From: Verrucomicrobiota bacterium
GTDB taxonomy: Bacteria; Verrucomicrobiota; Verrucomicrobiia; Opitutales; Opitutaceae
DNA length: 8,674 bases
Direction of reading: 5' to 3'
Assembly (NCBI GenBank): GCA_003694825.1
Contig: RFJS01000359.1
Location: forward strand, 1 to 8,674
The notes beneath the pieces are model-generated. The model made no database searches and was not told where the DNA came from. It was given only the letters and a program-made list of their open reading frames with translations. The position numbers and the translations under genes were made by a program. Shown one piece after another: positions 1 to 6,288 of this stretch (position 1 is its first letter; each line of letters starts with the position of its first letter).

Positions 1-549
1 TTCCGACGACTCGGCCTCCCCGGTCGGCGCCTCCGCGTCCGCCGCCGCACTTTCCGCCTCCTGCCCCCCGGCCGCCGACACCGCCTCCGCCGACGGTGCC
101 TCGACACTCGCGGCGCTTCCCGAAGAAGGCTCTTGCGCGACTGCCGCCATCGGGGCCGCAGCCTTCTCGATGGCATGGCCCGGCTTCTCGCCGACCGGCG
201 CATCATCGATACGCCGCAGCCGCCCGTCCTCGCCCGCCGCGTAACGGGTGCCATCGCGCGCGGTAATCACATTGCCGTCGCTGCGATTCGTCCGCACCAC
301 CATGCCATCTTCAAACTCCACGCGGACTCCCCCGGGAAAGACGGCCACGGTCCGTTCCCCCCGCCGCATCTCCGTCACGGGTTTACCCAGTGCGGCAATC
401 ACCTCATCCCGGCTCTGCCCGGGCGCCACCGCGCCGGCGCCCTCTCCGCCGACAGCCGCCAGCGCCATCACGATGAAAGCCGCAAACGCGATCCACGCCG
501 CCATCCGTCCGCGCCCGCAACCGAAAGACGTATCTGGGTTTCTGTTCAC
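1..549 (-). CDS. Partial exported protein with SmpA/BamE-like motif and Ala/Glu/Ser-rich tail
   Basis: The 5' part of a minus-strand gene: 183 codons without a stop, running off the left edge, so the C-terminus is unknown. The chosen start is GTG at 549-547, preceded by a G-rich stretch (AGGGTGGG) that could serve as a weak ribosome site; an ATG at codon 16 (504-502) is the alternative. Residues 17-33 are hydrophobic (AAWIAFAAFIVMALAAV) after basic residues, which fits a signal peptide or membrane anchor. Residues 44-57 read GQSRDEVIAALGKP, the kind of helix seen at the start of SmpA/OmlA (BamE-like) domains, followed by a short beta-rich stretch (VAVFPGGVRVEFEDGMVV). From about residue 130 the chain is low complexity, rich in Ala, Glu, Ser and Pro. 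Such motifs occur in many small envelope proteins of unknown role, so no function is assigned. It is divergent from the ABC operon. Confidence 0.72.
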   Translation of the reverse strand, partial: MNRNPDTSFGCGRGRMAAWIAFAAFIVMALAAVGGEGAGAVAPGQSRDEVIAALGKPVTEMRRGERTVAVFPGGVRVEFEDGMVVRTNRSDGNVITARDGTRYAAGEDGRLRRIDDAPVGEKPGHAIEKAAAPMAAVAQEPSSGSAASVEAPSAEAVSAAGGQEAESAAADAEAPTGEAESSE

Positions 550-563
550 AATACCCACCCTAA

Positions 564-595
564 TCGGCGGCGGCACGCGCCCCCTTCACCGCCGA
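564..595. repeat. Inverted repeat in the divergent intergenic region
   Basis: TCGGCGG (564-570) and CCGCCGA (589-595) are perfect 7-base arms around an 18-base spacer. They lie 15 bases upstream of the GTG of the minus-strand gene, inside the 158-base divergent gap (550-707). It could be a regulator site or a leader hairpin, but in DNA this GC-rich 7-base arms can arise by chance. I see no convincing -35/-10 pair for either direction in this gap. Confidence 0.25.
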
Positions 596-707
596 CACCG
601 CGCCCGCGCTCTTCACTCCGGCACGAGCGATCCATCCTGGCCTCCGCACACGCGCCGCTCCGAATCCTCCCTTGCACCCGGCCCGTCCATCGAAAACGAT
701 ACGCCGG

Positions 708-1640
708 ATGTCCTTGCTGCGGGCCCGAGACCTTTCGAAACGATTCGGTGAACTCAAGGCTGTCGACGGCGTCTCGCTTACCGTCGAATCGGGAGAGATC
801 TACGGCTTGCTCGGCCCCAATGGCGCGGGAAAGACCACCACGCTCTCCATGATCTGCGGACTGCTCGCCCCCGACTCCGGCGAGGTGCGCATCGATGGAA
901 AAAGTTTCCACGAACACCCCGGCGAAGTTCGCCGCGCCATGGGCGTCGTCCCCCAGGAAATCGCGCTCTACAAAGAGATGTCCGGCCGGGAAAACCTCGA
1001 ATTCTGGGGCCGCATCGCTGGCATCTCCCGCCGCGACGCCCGCACCCGTGCCGCCGAACTGCTCGATGCGCTCGGCCTCGCCGACCGTGCCGACGATCCG
1101 GTGAAAAACTACTCCGGCGGAATGCAGCGCCGCATCAACCTCGGATGCGCGCTCATGCACCGCCCTCGCCTGCTCCTGCTCGACGAGCCCACCGTGGGCA
1201 TCGACCCGCAGGCCCGCGCCAATATCCTCGATTTCATCCGTGGACTCGTCGCCGACGGCATGGGCGTGCTCTACACCACCCACTACCTCGAAGAAGCTGA
1301 GACGCTCTGCCACCGCATCGGCATCATCGACCACGGCCGCCTTCTCGCCGAAGGCACGCTCGAAGAGCTTAAGCGTCACGGGGGCGAGACCGACCTCTTC
1401 GCCGTCGAGGGCGATTTCAACGGCGCCGACCCTGCGGCCTGGGACGGGTTTGCCGAGGCCTTTCGCATCATTCAGCAAACCGAGCGCTCCCTCACCGTCG
1501 CGCCGCTCGGCGATCCTGATCCGGCCCGCTGCCTCAAAGCCCTCCTCAATCTGCCGGTGCGCGTCGAAAACGTCACCGTCAAGCGGCCCAGCCTCAATGA
1601 AACCTTCCTGCGCCTGACCGGCCGCGAACTGCGCGAATAG
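708..1640 (+). CDS. ABC-2 type exporter ATP-binding protein
   Basis: A 310-residue nucleotide-binding subunit that would energise the two membrane proteins encoded next. All ABC motifs are present: Walker A GPNGAGKTT at 36-44, Q-loop Gln at 83 (VVPQE), signature YSGGMQRR at 135-142, Walker B LLLLDE at 155-160, D-loop at 164-166 and switch His at 192 (TTHYLEEAE). The C-terminal extension of about 90 residues ends in NETFLRLTGRELRE, the usual tail of the NodI/CcmA/YhhH-like exporter ATPases. The start at ATG 708 gives the standard N-terminus (MSLLRARDLSKRFGELKAVDGVSL); an upstream in-frame TTG at 672 adds 12 residues without family character. No clear ribosome site is seen before the ATG. The substrate cannot be told from the sequence; relatives move drugs, sodium, polysaccharides or hemes. 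Confidence 0.95.
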   Translation: MSLLRARDLSKRFGELKAVDGVSLTVESGEIYGLLGPNGAGKTTTLSMICGLLAPDSGEVRIDGKSFHEHPGEVRRAMGVVPQEIALYKEMSGRENLEFWGRIAGISRRDARTRAAELLDALGLADRADDPVKNYSGGMQRRINLGCALMHRPRLLLLDEPTVGIDPQARANILDFIRGLVADGMGVLYTTHYLEEAETLCHRIGIIDHGRLLAEGTLEELKRHGGETDLFAVEGDFNGADPAAWDGFAEAFRIIQQTERSLTVAPLGDPDPARCLKALLNLPVRVENVTVKRPSLNETFLRLTGRELRE

Positions 1641-1707
1641 TCGCGCTTCGCCGTCTGTCGCCGTGCCGCACCCGATCCCGTCAACCGCCCGGCCCGTCGT
1701 CCCCGCC

Positions 1708-3000
1708 ATGCTTCTCACCCTGCTCGCCAAGGACATCCGCCGCGCCGCTCGCAACCCCGTCCGGTGGCTCATCCCGCTCGCCATCCCGATCCTCATCACC
1801 GCCCTCATCGGCATCGCCTTCAGCCCCCGCAGCGGCGGGGGCACCCTCGGCACGATCCGCATCGCCGTCGTCGATGAAGACACCGGTCAGCTCGGCCAAT
1901 TTCTCGGCAACATGCCGCCGCGGCCCGGCGGTGACGACATGCCCTTCCAGCTCGAGACACGGCTTCTCTCCCGCGAGGCCGCGCTGCGCGAAGTCAACAA
2001 CAACGAAATCGCCGCGGTGATCATCATCCCCGACGGGTTTCTCGACGCCTGGCTGCGCCGCGACGGCACCGCCACGATCGAAGTCATCAAAAACCCGGCC
2101 CAGGCCATTCATCCCGCCATCGTCGAAGAGGGCGTCACCACCCTCGCCACCCTGATGCACGCCGCCTCTCAGATCCTTGGCGACGACCTTCTCGCCTGGC
2201 GCGGCCTCCTCGAGGGCGACGCCGACCTCGCCACACGCGTGCTGCGCGCCGCCGACCTCCTCAAACAGGCCGGAGAACGCCTCGAGCCGCTCCGCGACTA
2301 CCTCTCGCCCCCGCTCGTCACCTGGCACCAGCGCGAGGACCTCCCGGCCGCCGACTCCGGGGAAAGCGCCGGCGAGAGCACCGACCCCTTCAACCTCTTC
2401 GGCTACCTGCTCATCGGCATGGCCGCCATGTTCCTGCTCTACATGGCCGACAACGCCATGCGCGACCTCTATCGCGAACTCGAGCACCACACCCTCGCTC
2501 GGTATCAGACACTCCACGCCGGGCTCGGCGTCATGCTCGCCTCCAAGGTCCTCTTCGCCGTCGTCATGCTCCTCACCGGCGCGGCCATCCTCTTCCTCGG
2601 CGGCAGCCTCGCCTTCAGCATCCACTGGGAGCGCCCCCTCGTGCTCACCGCGCTCACGCTCAGCTACGCGCTCTTCGCCGCCGGCTTCCTCGGCCTCGTC
2701 GCCGCCCTCGCCGGAAGCGAGCGGCGCGCCGACCGGTTCAACAACATCCTCGTCATCACCCTGGCCCTCGCCGGCGGTTGCATGTTTCCACCCGACGGCC
2801 TTCCGGCCTTCATCCGCGAAGGGATCATGCCGTGGATGCCCACCGCGTGGTATGCCATGAGCGCCCGCGGCATCCAGCTCGGCGTCGTATCCACAGAATG
2901 GATTTCCGCCGTCGTCCGGCTCGCCGGCGTGGGCGCTCTCACCGCGGCGTTGGCCGCCACGCTCTTCCATCGTCGCCTCAGCAGGGGAATACGCGCATGA
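1708..3000 (+). CDS. ABC-2 type transporter permease (first subunit)
   Basis: A 430-residue inner-membrane protein of the ABC-2 (YhhJ/NatB-like) class, partner of the ATPase ending 67 bases upstream. The pattern is typical: a short cytoplasmic N-terminus (MLLTLLAKDIRRAARNP), first membrane helix at about 18-38, a large extracytoplasmic domain at about 40-227, then five helices at about 228-247, 272-300, 310-334, 346-360 and 400-420. The tail is basic (HRRLSRGIRA). The fifth helix runs into GGCMFPPDGLPAF, equivalent to the family motif GG.xxP..xxP. The ATG at 1708 is preferred because it gives the classical N-terminus; a GTG at 1663 would add 15 Pro-rich residues. The stop overlaps the start of the next gene (ATGA at 2997-3000), which indicates translational coupling. 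The substrate is unknown. Confidence 0.92.
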   Translation: MLLTLLAKDIRRAARNPVRWLIPLAIPILITALIGIAFSPRSGGGTLGTIRIAVVDEDTGQLGQFLGNMPPRPGGDDMPFQLETRLLSREAALREVNNNEIAAVIIIPDGFLDAWLRRDGTATIEVIKNPAQAIHPAIVEEGVTTLATLMHAASQILGDDLLAWRGLLEGDADLATRVLRAADLLKQAGERLEPLRDYLSPPLVTWHQREDLPAADSGESAGESTDPFNLFGYLLIGMAAMFLLYMADNAMRDLYRELEHHTLARYQTLHAGLGVMLASKVLFAVVMLLTGAAILFLGGSLAFSIHWERPLVLTALTLSYALFAAGFLGLVAALAGSERRADRFNNILVITLALAGGCMFPPDGLPAFIREGIMPWMPTAWYAMSARGIQLGVVSTEWISAVVRLAGVGALTAALAATLFHRRLSRGIRA

Positions 3001-4133
3001 ACAACATCGTGCTCATCGGCTGGACCAACACCCGGCTCTTCCTTCGCGACAAGGGCTCGTGGGTGTGGCTCTTTCTCATGCCGCTCACCTTCGTCGGCTT
3101 CATGGGATTCGCCGTCCGGGCACCCTCCGGACCGGCCGAAGCCCGCCCGGCCGTCCTCATCGACAATCGCGACGAAGGCTTTCTCGGCCGGATCTTCCTG
3201 CGTGAGCTCGGGGAGCAGGGGCTGCGTGTCCTCTCCCCCGATGCCGCTGCCGACGACGCCCCCCGCGGCATCGTCATCCCGCCCGACTTCACCGCGCGCG
3301 TCCTCGCCCACAAGCAGGCCAGCCTCGAGTTCTTCGACAGCGGCGGCGATACGCCCGACAAGGAAGATTTCCTCGTCGGCGCGCGCCTGCTTCGCGCCGT
3401 CATCGCCTTGAACGGACATCTCGCCGAGCACGCCGTCGCCCATCCCGGCGAGCCGCCGACGGAGGCCGGCCTGGCCGCCCTTCTCGAGTCTCCGCCCAGC
3501 GTGTCGGTTCACGCTACCCACGCCGGCCGCCGGCCACGGCCGGTTGGATTCGCCTTCTCGCTGCCGGGCAACCTCGTGATGTATCTTTTTCTCAATACGC
3601 TCATCTTCGGGGGCGCCGCCGTGGCCGAACAGCGGCGCAGCGGCGTGCTGCGCCGCATGGCCATCCATGCCACCACGCGTGCCGAACTGCTCTACGGCAC
3701 GATCTTCGGCCTGATGCTGCTCGCCGCCGTGCAGGTGGCTTTTCTGCTCGCGGTCGGGCAGTTTGTCCTCGGCGTGGACATCGCTCACAGCCTGCCGGGC
3801 ATCGTGCTCACGCTCATCCTCTTCTCGTGGGTGGCCGCTTCTCTCGGCGTGCTCATCGGTTTTCTCGTCACCGGTGAGGAGAAGGTCGTCGGCATCTGTC
3901 TCGCCATCGCCCTGCCCGCCGCTGCGCTCGCCGGCTGTTGGTGGCCCCTTGAGTTCGCCCCGGCTTTCCTTCAACACGCCGCGCTGGCCGTCCCGACCGG
4001 CTGGGCACTTCGGGCCCTGCACCAACTCATCACCTTCGGCGCCGGAATCAGCCAGATCACGACCTCTCTCGGCGCCCTCGCCGCCTTCGGCATCGCCGCC
4101 AATTTTGCCGCCCTCCGTTTTTTCCGCATCTGA
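2997..4133 (+). CDS. ABC-2 type transporter permease (second subunit)
   Basis: A 378-residue ABC-2 permease that probably forms a heterodimer with the preceding subunit. The ATG at 2997 lies inside the stop of the previous gene, with AGGGGA at 2983-2988 as a well-placed ribosome site, one of the clearest in the window. Residues 20-40 form the first membrane helix. Residues 41-185 are a long extracytoplasmic domain that includes the family-type stretch PRGIVIPPDFTARVLA. Further helices lie at about 191-210, 231-258, 266-292, 296-314 and 355-376. The cytoplasmic turn after helix 2 carries EQRRSGVLRRM, the usual (E)xRxxGtlrRl element of ABC-2 permeases, and GCWWPLEFAPAFLQ near 313-326 is the late GGxxxPxxxxP motif. 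The two permeases differ in length and sequence. No membrane fusion protein or outer-membrane channel gene accompanies them here. Confidence 0.93.
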   Translation: MNNIVLIGWTNTRLFLRDKGSWVWLFLMPLTFVGFMGFAVRAPSGPAEARPAVLIDNRDEGFLGRIFLRELGEQGLRVLSPDAAADDAPRGIVIPPDFTARVLAHKQASLEFFDSGGDTPDKEDFLVGARLLRAVIALNGHLAEHAVAHPGEPPTEAGLAALLESPPSVSVHATHAGRRPRPVGFAFSLPGNLVMYLFLNTLIFGGAAVAEQRRSGVLRRMAIHATTRAELLYGTIFGLMLLAAVQVAFLLAVGQFVLGVDIAHSLPGIVLTLILFSWVAASLGVLIGFLVTGEEKVVGICLAIALPAAALAGCWWPLEFAPAFLQHAALAVPTGWALRALHQLITFGAGISQITTSLGALAAFGIAANFAALRFFRI

Positions 4134-4155
4134 ACGGGAAGGCGCGCCCGAGAGT

Positions 4156-4182
4156 GCGGAGGCAAAACTCGAAGCCTGCCGC
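4156..4182 (+). terminator. Possible hairpin after the ABC operon
   Basis: GCGGAGGC (4156-4163) can pair with GCCTGCCGC (4174-4182) with one bulged base and a 10-base A-rich loop, 23 bases after the last ABC stop. No T-run follows, so it is at most a weak intrinsic terminator or a transcript-end stabiliser. Confidence 0.3.
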
Positions 4183-4225
4183 CGGACCGCGCTCATGCCC
4201 GCCGGCCAGGCGGGCCGCGGGCGGT

Positions 4226-4260
4226 GAAGTTCAAATCTCATACAACCATTCTCAATTCAC
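4226..4260 (+). promoter_or_regulatory. AT-rich island, likely promoter region of the GH130 gene
   Basis: In this 35-base stretch only 12 bases are G or C, a sharp contrast to the surrounding DNA. It sits about 60-95 bases before the ATG at 4321, where a promoter would be expected after the ABC operon ends. TACAAC at 4241 matches four of six positions of a -10 box, but no matching -35 element lies upstream, so individual boxes are not claimed. Confidence 0.3.
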
Positions 4261-4320
4261 CGATGTTGCCTTCGCGCGCGGCTCCCGGTGCTCTTTTCCG
4301 AGCCACTTTCCGACGTACTC

Positions 4321-5553
4321 ATGAGAGAAAAGCCCGTGCCCGACCCGAAAACGACATCCGTGCCCTCGCGCCCCGCGTTCGACGCCCGCGTGAAGGCCGT
4401 CCGCGAAGCCCACGAAAAGTTCCTCAATCGCCCCAACCCGGTCGACCCGACATGGGACAACGGCGTCTTCGAACGTTTCCAGCATCCTGTCGTGACCGCC
4501 CGCCACACGCCGCTCGAGTGGCGCTATGATTTCAACTACGAGACCAACCCCTTCTTCATGGAGCGGCTCGGCATCAACGCCACGCTCAATCCCGGGGCTT
4601 TCTACTGGGAAGGAAAAGTCCACCTCGTCGTCCGGGTCGAAGGCTATGACCGCAAGAGCTTCTTCGCCATCGCCGAAAGCCCGAACGGCATCGACAACTT
4701 CCGCTTCTGGGACGAGCCGTGCGACATCCCTGAGATCCCGGGCGAGACCAACCTCTACGACATGCGCGTCACCTTCCATGAGGACGGCTGGATCTATGGC
4801 GTGTTCTGCGCGGAATCCAAAGATCCAGACGCCCCTCCGGGCGATCTCTCCTCCGCCGTCGCCCAGGCCGGCATTGTGCGCACCAGGGATTTCCAAAAGT
4901 GGGAGCGCCTCCCCAATCTGAATACACCCGCCTCTCAACAGCGCAATGTCGTGCTGCATCCGGAGTTCGTCGATGGCCAATACGCGTTCTACACCCGCCC
5001 GATGGACGGCTTCATCGACGTCGGCAGCGGCGGCGGCATCGGCTGGACGCTGTGCCCGGACATCACTACCGGCAAAACCGGCCCGGAGACGATCATCGAC
5101 GCCCGCGCCTACCATACGATAAAGGAAAGCAAGAACGGCCAGGGCCCGGCGCCGATCAAGACGGCTGAGGGCTGGCTCCATCTCGCCCACGGAGTCCGCG
5201 CCTGTGCCGCCGGCCTGCGCTATGTCCTCTATATGTTCATGACCTCGCTGGACGATCCCTCGAAGGTCATCGCCCGCCCCGGCGGGTATTTCCTCGCCCC
5301 CTACGGCGATGAGGGCTTCGGAGACGTATCCAATGTCACCTTCTCCAACGGCTGGGTACGGCTTCCAGACGACACCGTCCTGATCTACTACGGCGGCTCC
5401 GACACCCGCTGCTACGTGGCCCGCAGCAGCGTCGCCCAACTCGTCGACTGGTGCCTCCACACTCCCGAGGACGCCCTGACCACCCGCGGCTGCGTCGATC
5501 AGCGGCTCGCCCTCATCCGCGCCAACCGAAGCGTCCTCGGCGGACGGCAGTGA
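4321..5553 (+). CDS. GH130 4-O-beta-D-mannosyl-D-glucose phosphorylase
   Basis: A 410-residue cytoplasmic enzyme, close to the roughly 390 residues of characterised family members. It would split beta-1,4-mannosyl-glucose with phosphate into alpha-mannose 1-phosphate and glucose, the last step of beta-mannan use through mannobiose epimerisation. The sequence matches what I remember of the Bacteroides and Ruminococcus enzymes along its whole length: ETNPFFMERLGINAT (74-88), VRVEGYDRKSFFAIAESPNG (104-123), YDMR (146-149) with Asp147 in the place of the catalytic acid, HEDGWIYGVFC (153-163), QQRNVVLHPEF (206-216), YTRPMDGFIDVGSGGGIGW (224-242), NGQGPAPIKT (272-281), GWLHLAHGVR (284-293) and DTRCYVA near the end (361-367). 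The ATG at 4321 adds about 18 residues at the N-terminus compared with relatives; it has no obvious ribosome site, and GTG codons at residues 6, 14 and 24 are possible starts. Confusion with a mannobiose phosphorylase of another GH130 subfamily is possible but less likely. The usual epimerase, mannanase and importer genes are absent. Confidence 0.9.
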   Translation: MREKPVPDPKTTSVPSRPAFDARVKAVREAHEKFLNRPNPVDPTWDNGVFERFQHPVVTARHTPLEWRYDFNYETNPFFMERLGINATLNPGAFYWEGKVHLVVRVEGYDRKSFFAIAESPNGIDNFRFWDEPCDIPEIPGETNLYDMRVTFHEDGWIYGVFCAESKDPDAPPGDLSSAVAQAGIVRTRDFQKWERLPNLNTPASQQRNVVLHPEFVDGQYAFYTRPMDGFIDVGSGGGIGWTLCPDITTGKTGPETIIDARAYHTIKESKNGQGPAPIKTAEGWLHLAHGVRACAAGLRYVLYMFMTSLDDPSKVIARPGGYFLAPYGDEGFGDVSNVTFSNGWVRLPDDTVLIYYGGSDTRCYVARSSVAQLVDWCLHTPEDALTTRGCVDQRLALIRANRSVLGGRQ

Positions 5554-5617
5554 ACGAGGGGTGCGTCTGCGCCCGCGCCTGCCCGATGCGCCCGGCGGCC
5601 ACCGCCCCCGCGCGTTC

Positions 5618-5625
5618 AAACGTTT
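5618..5625. promoter_or_regulatory. AAACGTTT palindrome, candidate operator
   Basis: AAACGTTT with a central CG lies in the 121-base gap before the VOC gene, 49 bases upstream of its ATG. LacI-family sugar regulators often bind palindromes with a central CG and A/T flanks, and this is one of the few AT-rich spots in the gap. Symmetry does not extend beyond eight bases, so the call is weak. Confidence 0.2.
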
Positions 5626-5674
5626 CGCAGGCACAAACCCTCGCGATCGCGTCCACGGCCGAGAGAGTGGCCCC

Positions 5675-6133
5675 ATGATTACCCGCCTCGCCCACGTCTG
5701 CCTCAAGACCGCGCAGTTCGACGCCATGGTCCGCTTCTATCGCGACACGCTCGGCCTGCCCGTGAAGTTCACCTTTATCAACAAGGCCGGCGACCTCTTC
5801 GGTTGCTACTTCGATGCGGGCGAAACGACCTTCATCGAACTGTTCGATCAGGCCGGCGCCGACGTCGAATGGGGCGGCGGCACCGATCCTCTCCAGCCCA
5901 ACGCCAACACGTTCTATCAGCACTTCTGCTTTCAGGTCGACGACCTCGACAGCTACCGCAAACGCCTCCTCGACGCGGGCCTCGAGGTCACCGACATCCA
6001 CGTCGGCCTCGACAACTCACGCCAGTGCTGGATTAAGGATCCCGACGGCAACGCCATCGAGCTGATGGAATACACGCCCACCAGCAAGGAGATCCAGCCC
6101 GGCCACGACCCCGGTCCGCTCGCCGGCCGATAA
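5675..6133 (+). CDS. VOC (glyoxalase I-like) metal-binding protein
   Basis: A 152-residue protein of the vicinal oxygen chelate superfamily, probably a cytoplasmic homodimer. Both beta-alpha-beta-beta-beta modules can be traced, and all four metal ligand positions are filled: His7 (LAHVCL), Glu55 (FIELF), His83 (YQHFCF) and Glu129 (AIELMEY). FYRDTLGLPVKF (21-32) and WIKDPDGNAIELMEY (119-133) are hallmark stretches of this fold. The ATG at 5675 is preceded by GAGAGAG (5661-5667), an acceptable ribosome site, and begins the first strand directly; longer readings from upstream have no family character. The intact ligands argue for an enzyme rather than an antibiotic-binding protein. Lactoylglutathione lyase, a dioxygenase or an isomerase are all possible. 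Position between sugar genes suggests a role with sugar-derived compounds, but that is inference. Confidence 0.9.
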   Translation: MITRLAHVCLKTAQFDAMVRFYRDTLGLPVKFTFINKAGDLFGCYFDAGETTFIELFDQAGADVEWGGGTDPLQPNANTFYQHFCFQVDDLDSYRKRLLDAGLEVTDIHVGLDNSRQCWIKDPDGNAIELMEYTPTSKEIQPGHDPGPLAGR

Positions 6134-6288
6134 GGCTGAGCGATCGCCAGGAGATCTCCGCAGGCCCGCTCCACCCGAAAGCGGAGCCCACATCGCCGGT
6201 GCCGGCCACATCTGGCGCCGAAGCCCGAATAAATCCCTCCGCGCAGTTGCGATCCACTCCGCGGCTCGTATGAACACGCGCTCGTCCC

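Noticed and set aside
133..852. Plus-strand open frames at 133-852 and 248-751
   Set aside because: They are Arg/Pro/His/Ser-rich with no family pattern. The minus strand over 1-549 gives a sensible protein with a signal peptide and BamE-like motif, and the tail of the first frame overlaps the ATPase out of frame.
546..1883. 445-codon minus-strand open frame over the ABC ATPase
   Set aside because: It is a shadow of the ATPase gene, whose Walker A, signature and Walker B motifs are unmistakable on the + strand.
1681..2970. 429-codon minus-strand open frame over the first permease
   Set aside because: The composition is an antisense artefact (Glu/Gly/Ala/Val-rich, no family pattern), and the + strand gene has clear helices, operon spacing and coupling.
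3521..3545. GCCGGCC-type inverted repeats inside the second permease
   Set aside because: They lie within a coding region and reflect Ala/Gly/Arg codons in GC-rich DNA.
2664..4241. 525-codon open frame on the minus strand across both permeases
   Set aside because: It mirrors the two ABC-2 permeases, is rich in Gly, Glu, Asp and Arg without recognisable domains, and is the expected antisense shadow of genes with G/C at third codon positions.
5642..5651. CGCGATCGCG palindrome before the VOC gene
   Set aside because: A 10-base palindrome of this composition is common in GC-rich DNA, and no second copy or spacing relation to a promoter was found.
4252..5727. 491-codon minus-strand open frame over the GH130 gene
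   Set aside because: The + strand protein matches GH130 end to end, while the antisense reading has no recognisable motif.
6150..6159. GGAGATCTCC palindrome after the VOC gene
   Set aside because: It has no loop for a hairpin and no partner site, and is too short to call an operator or terminator.
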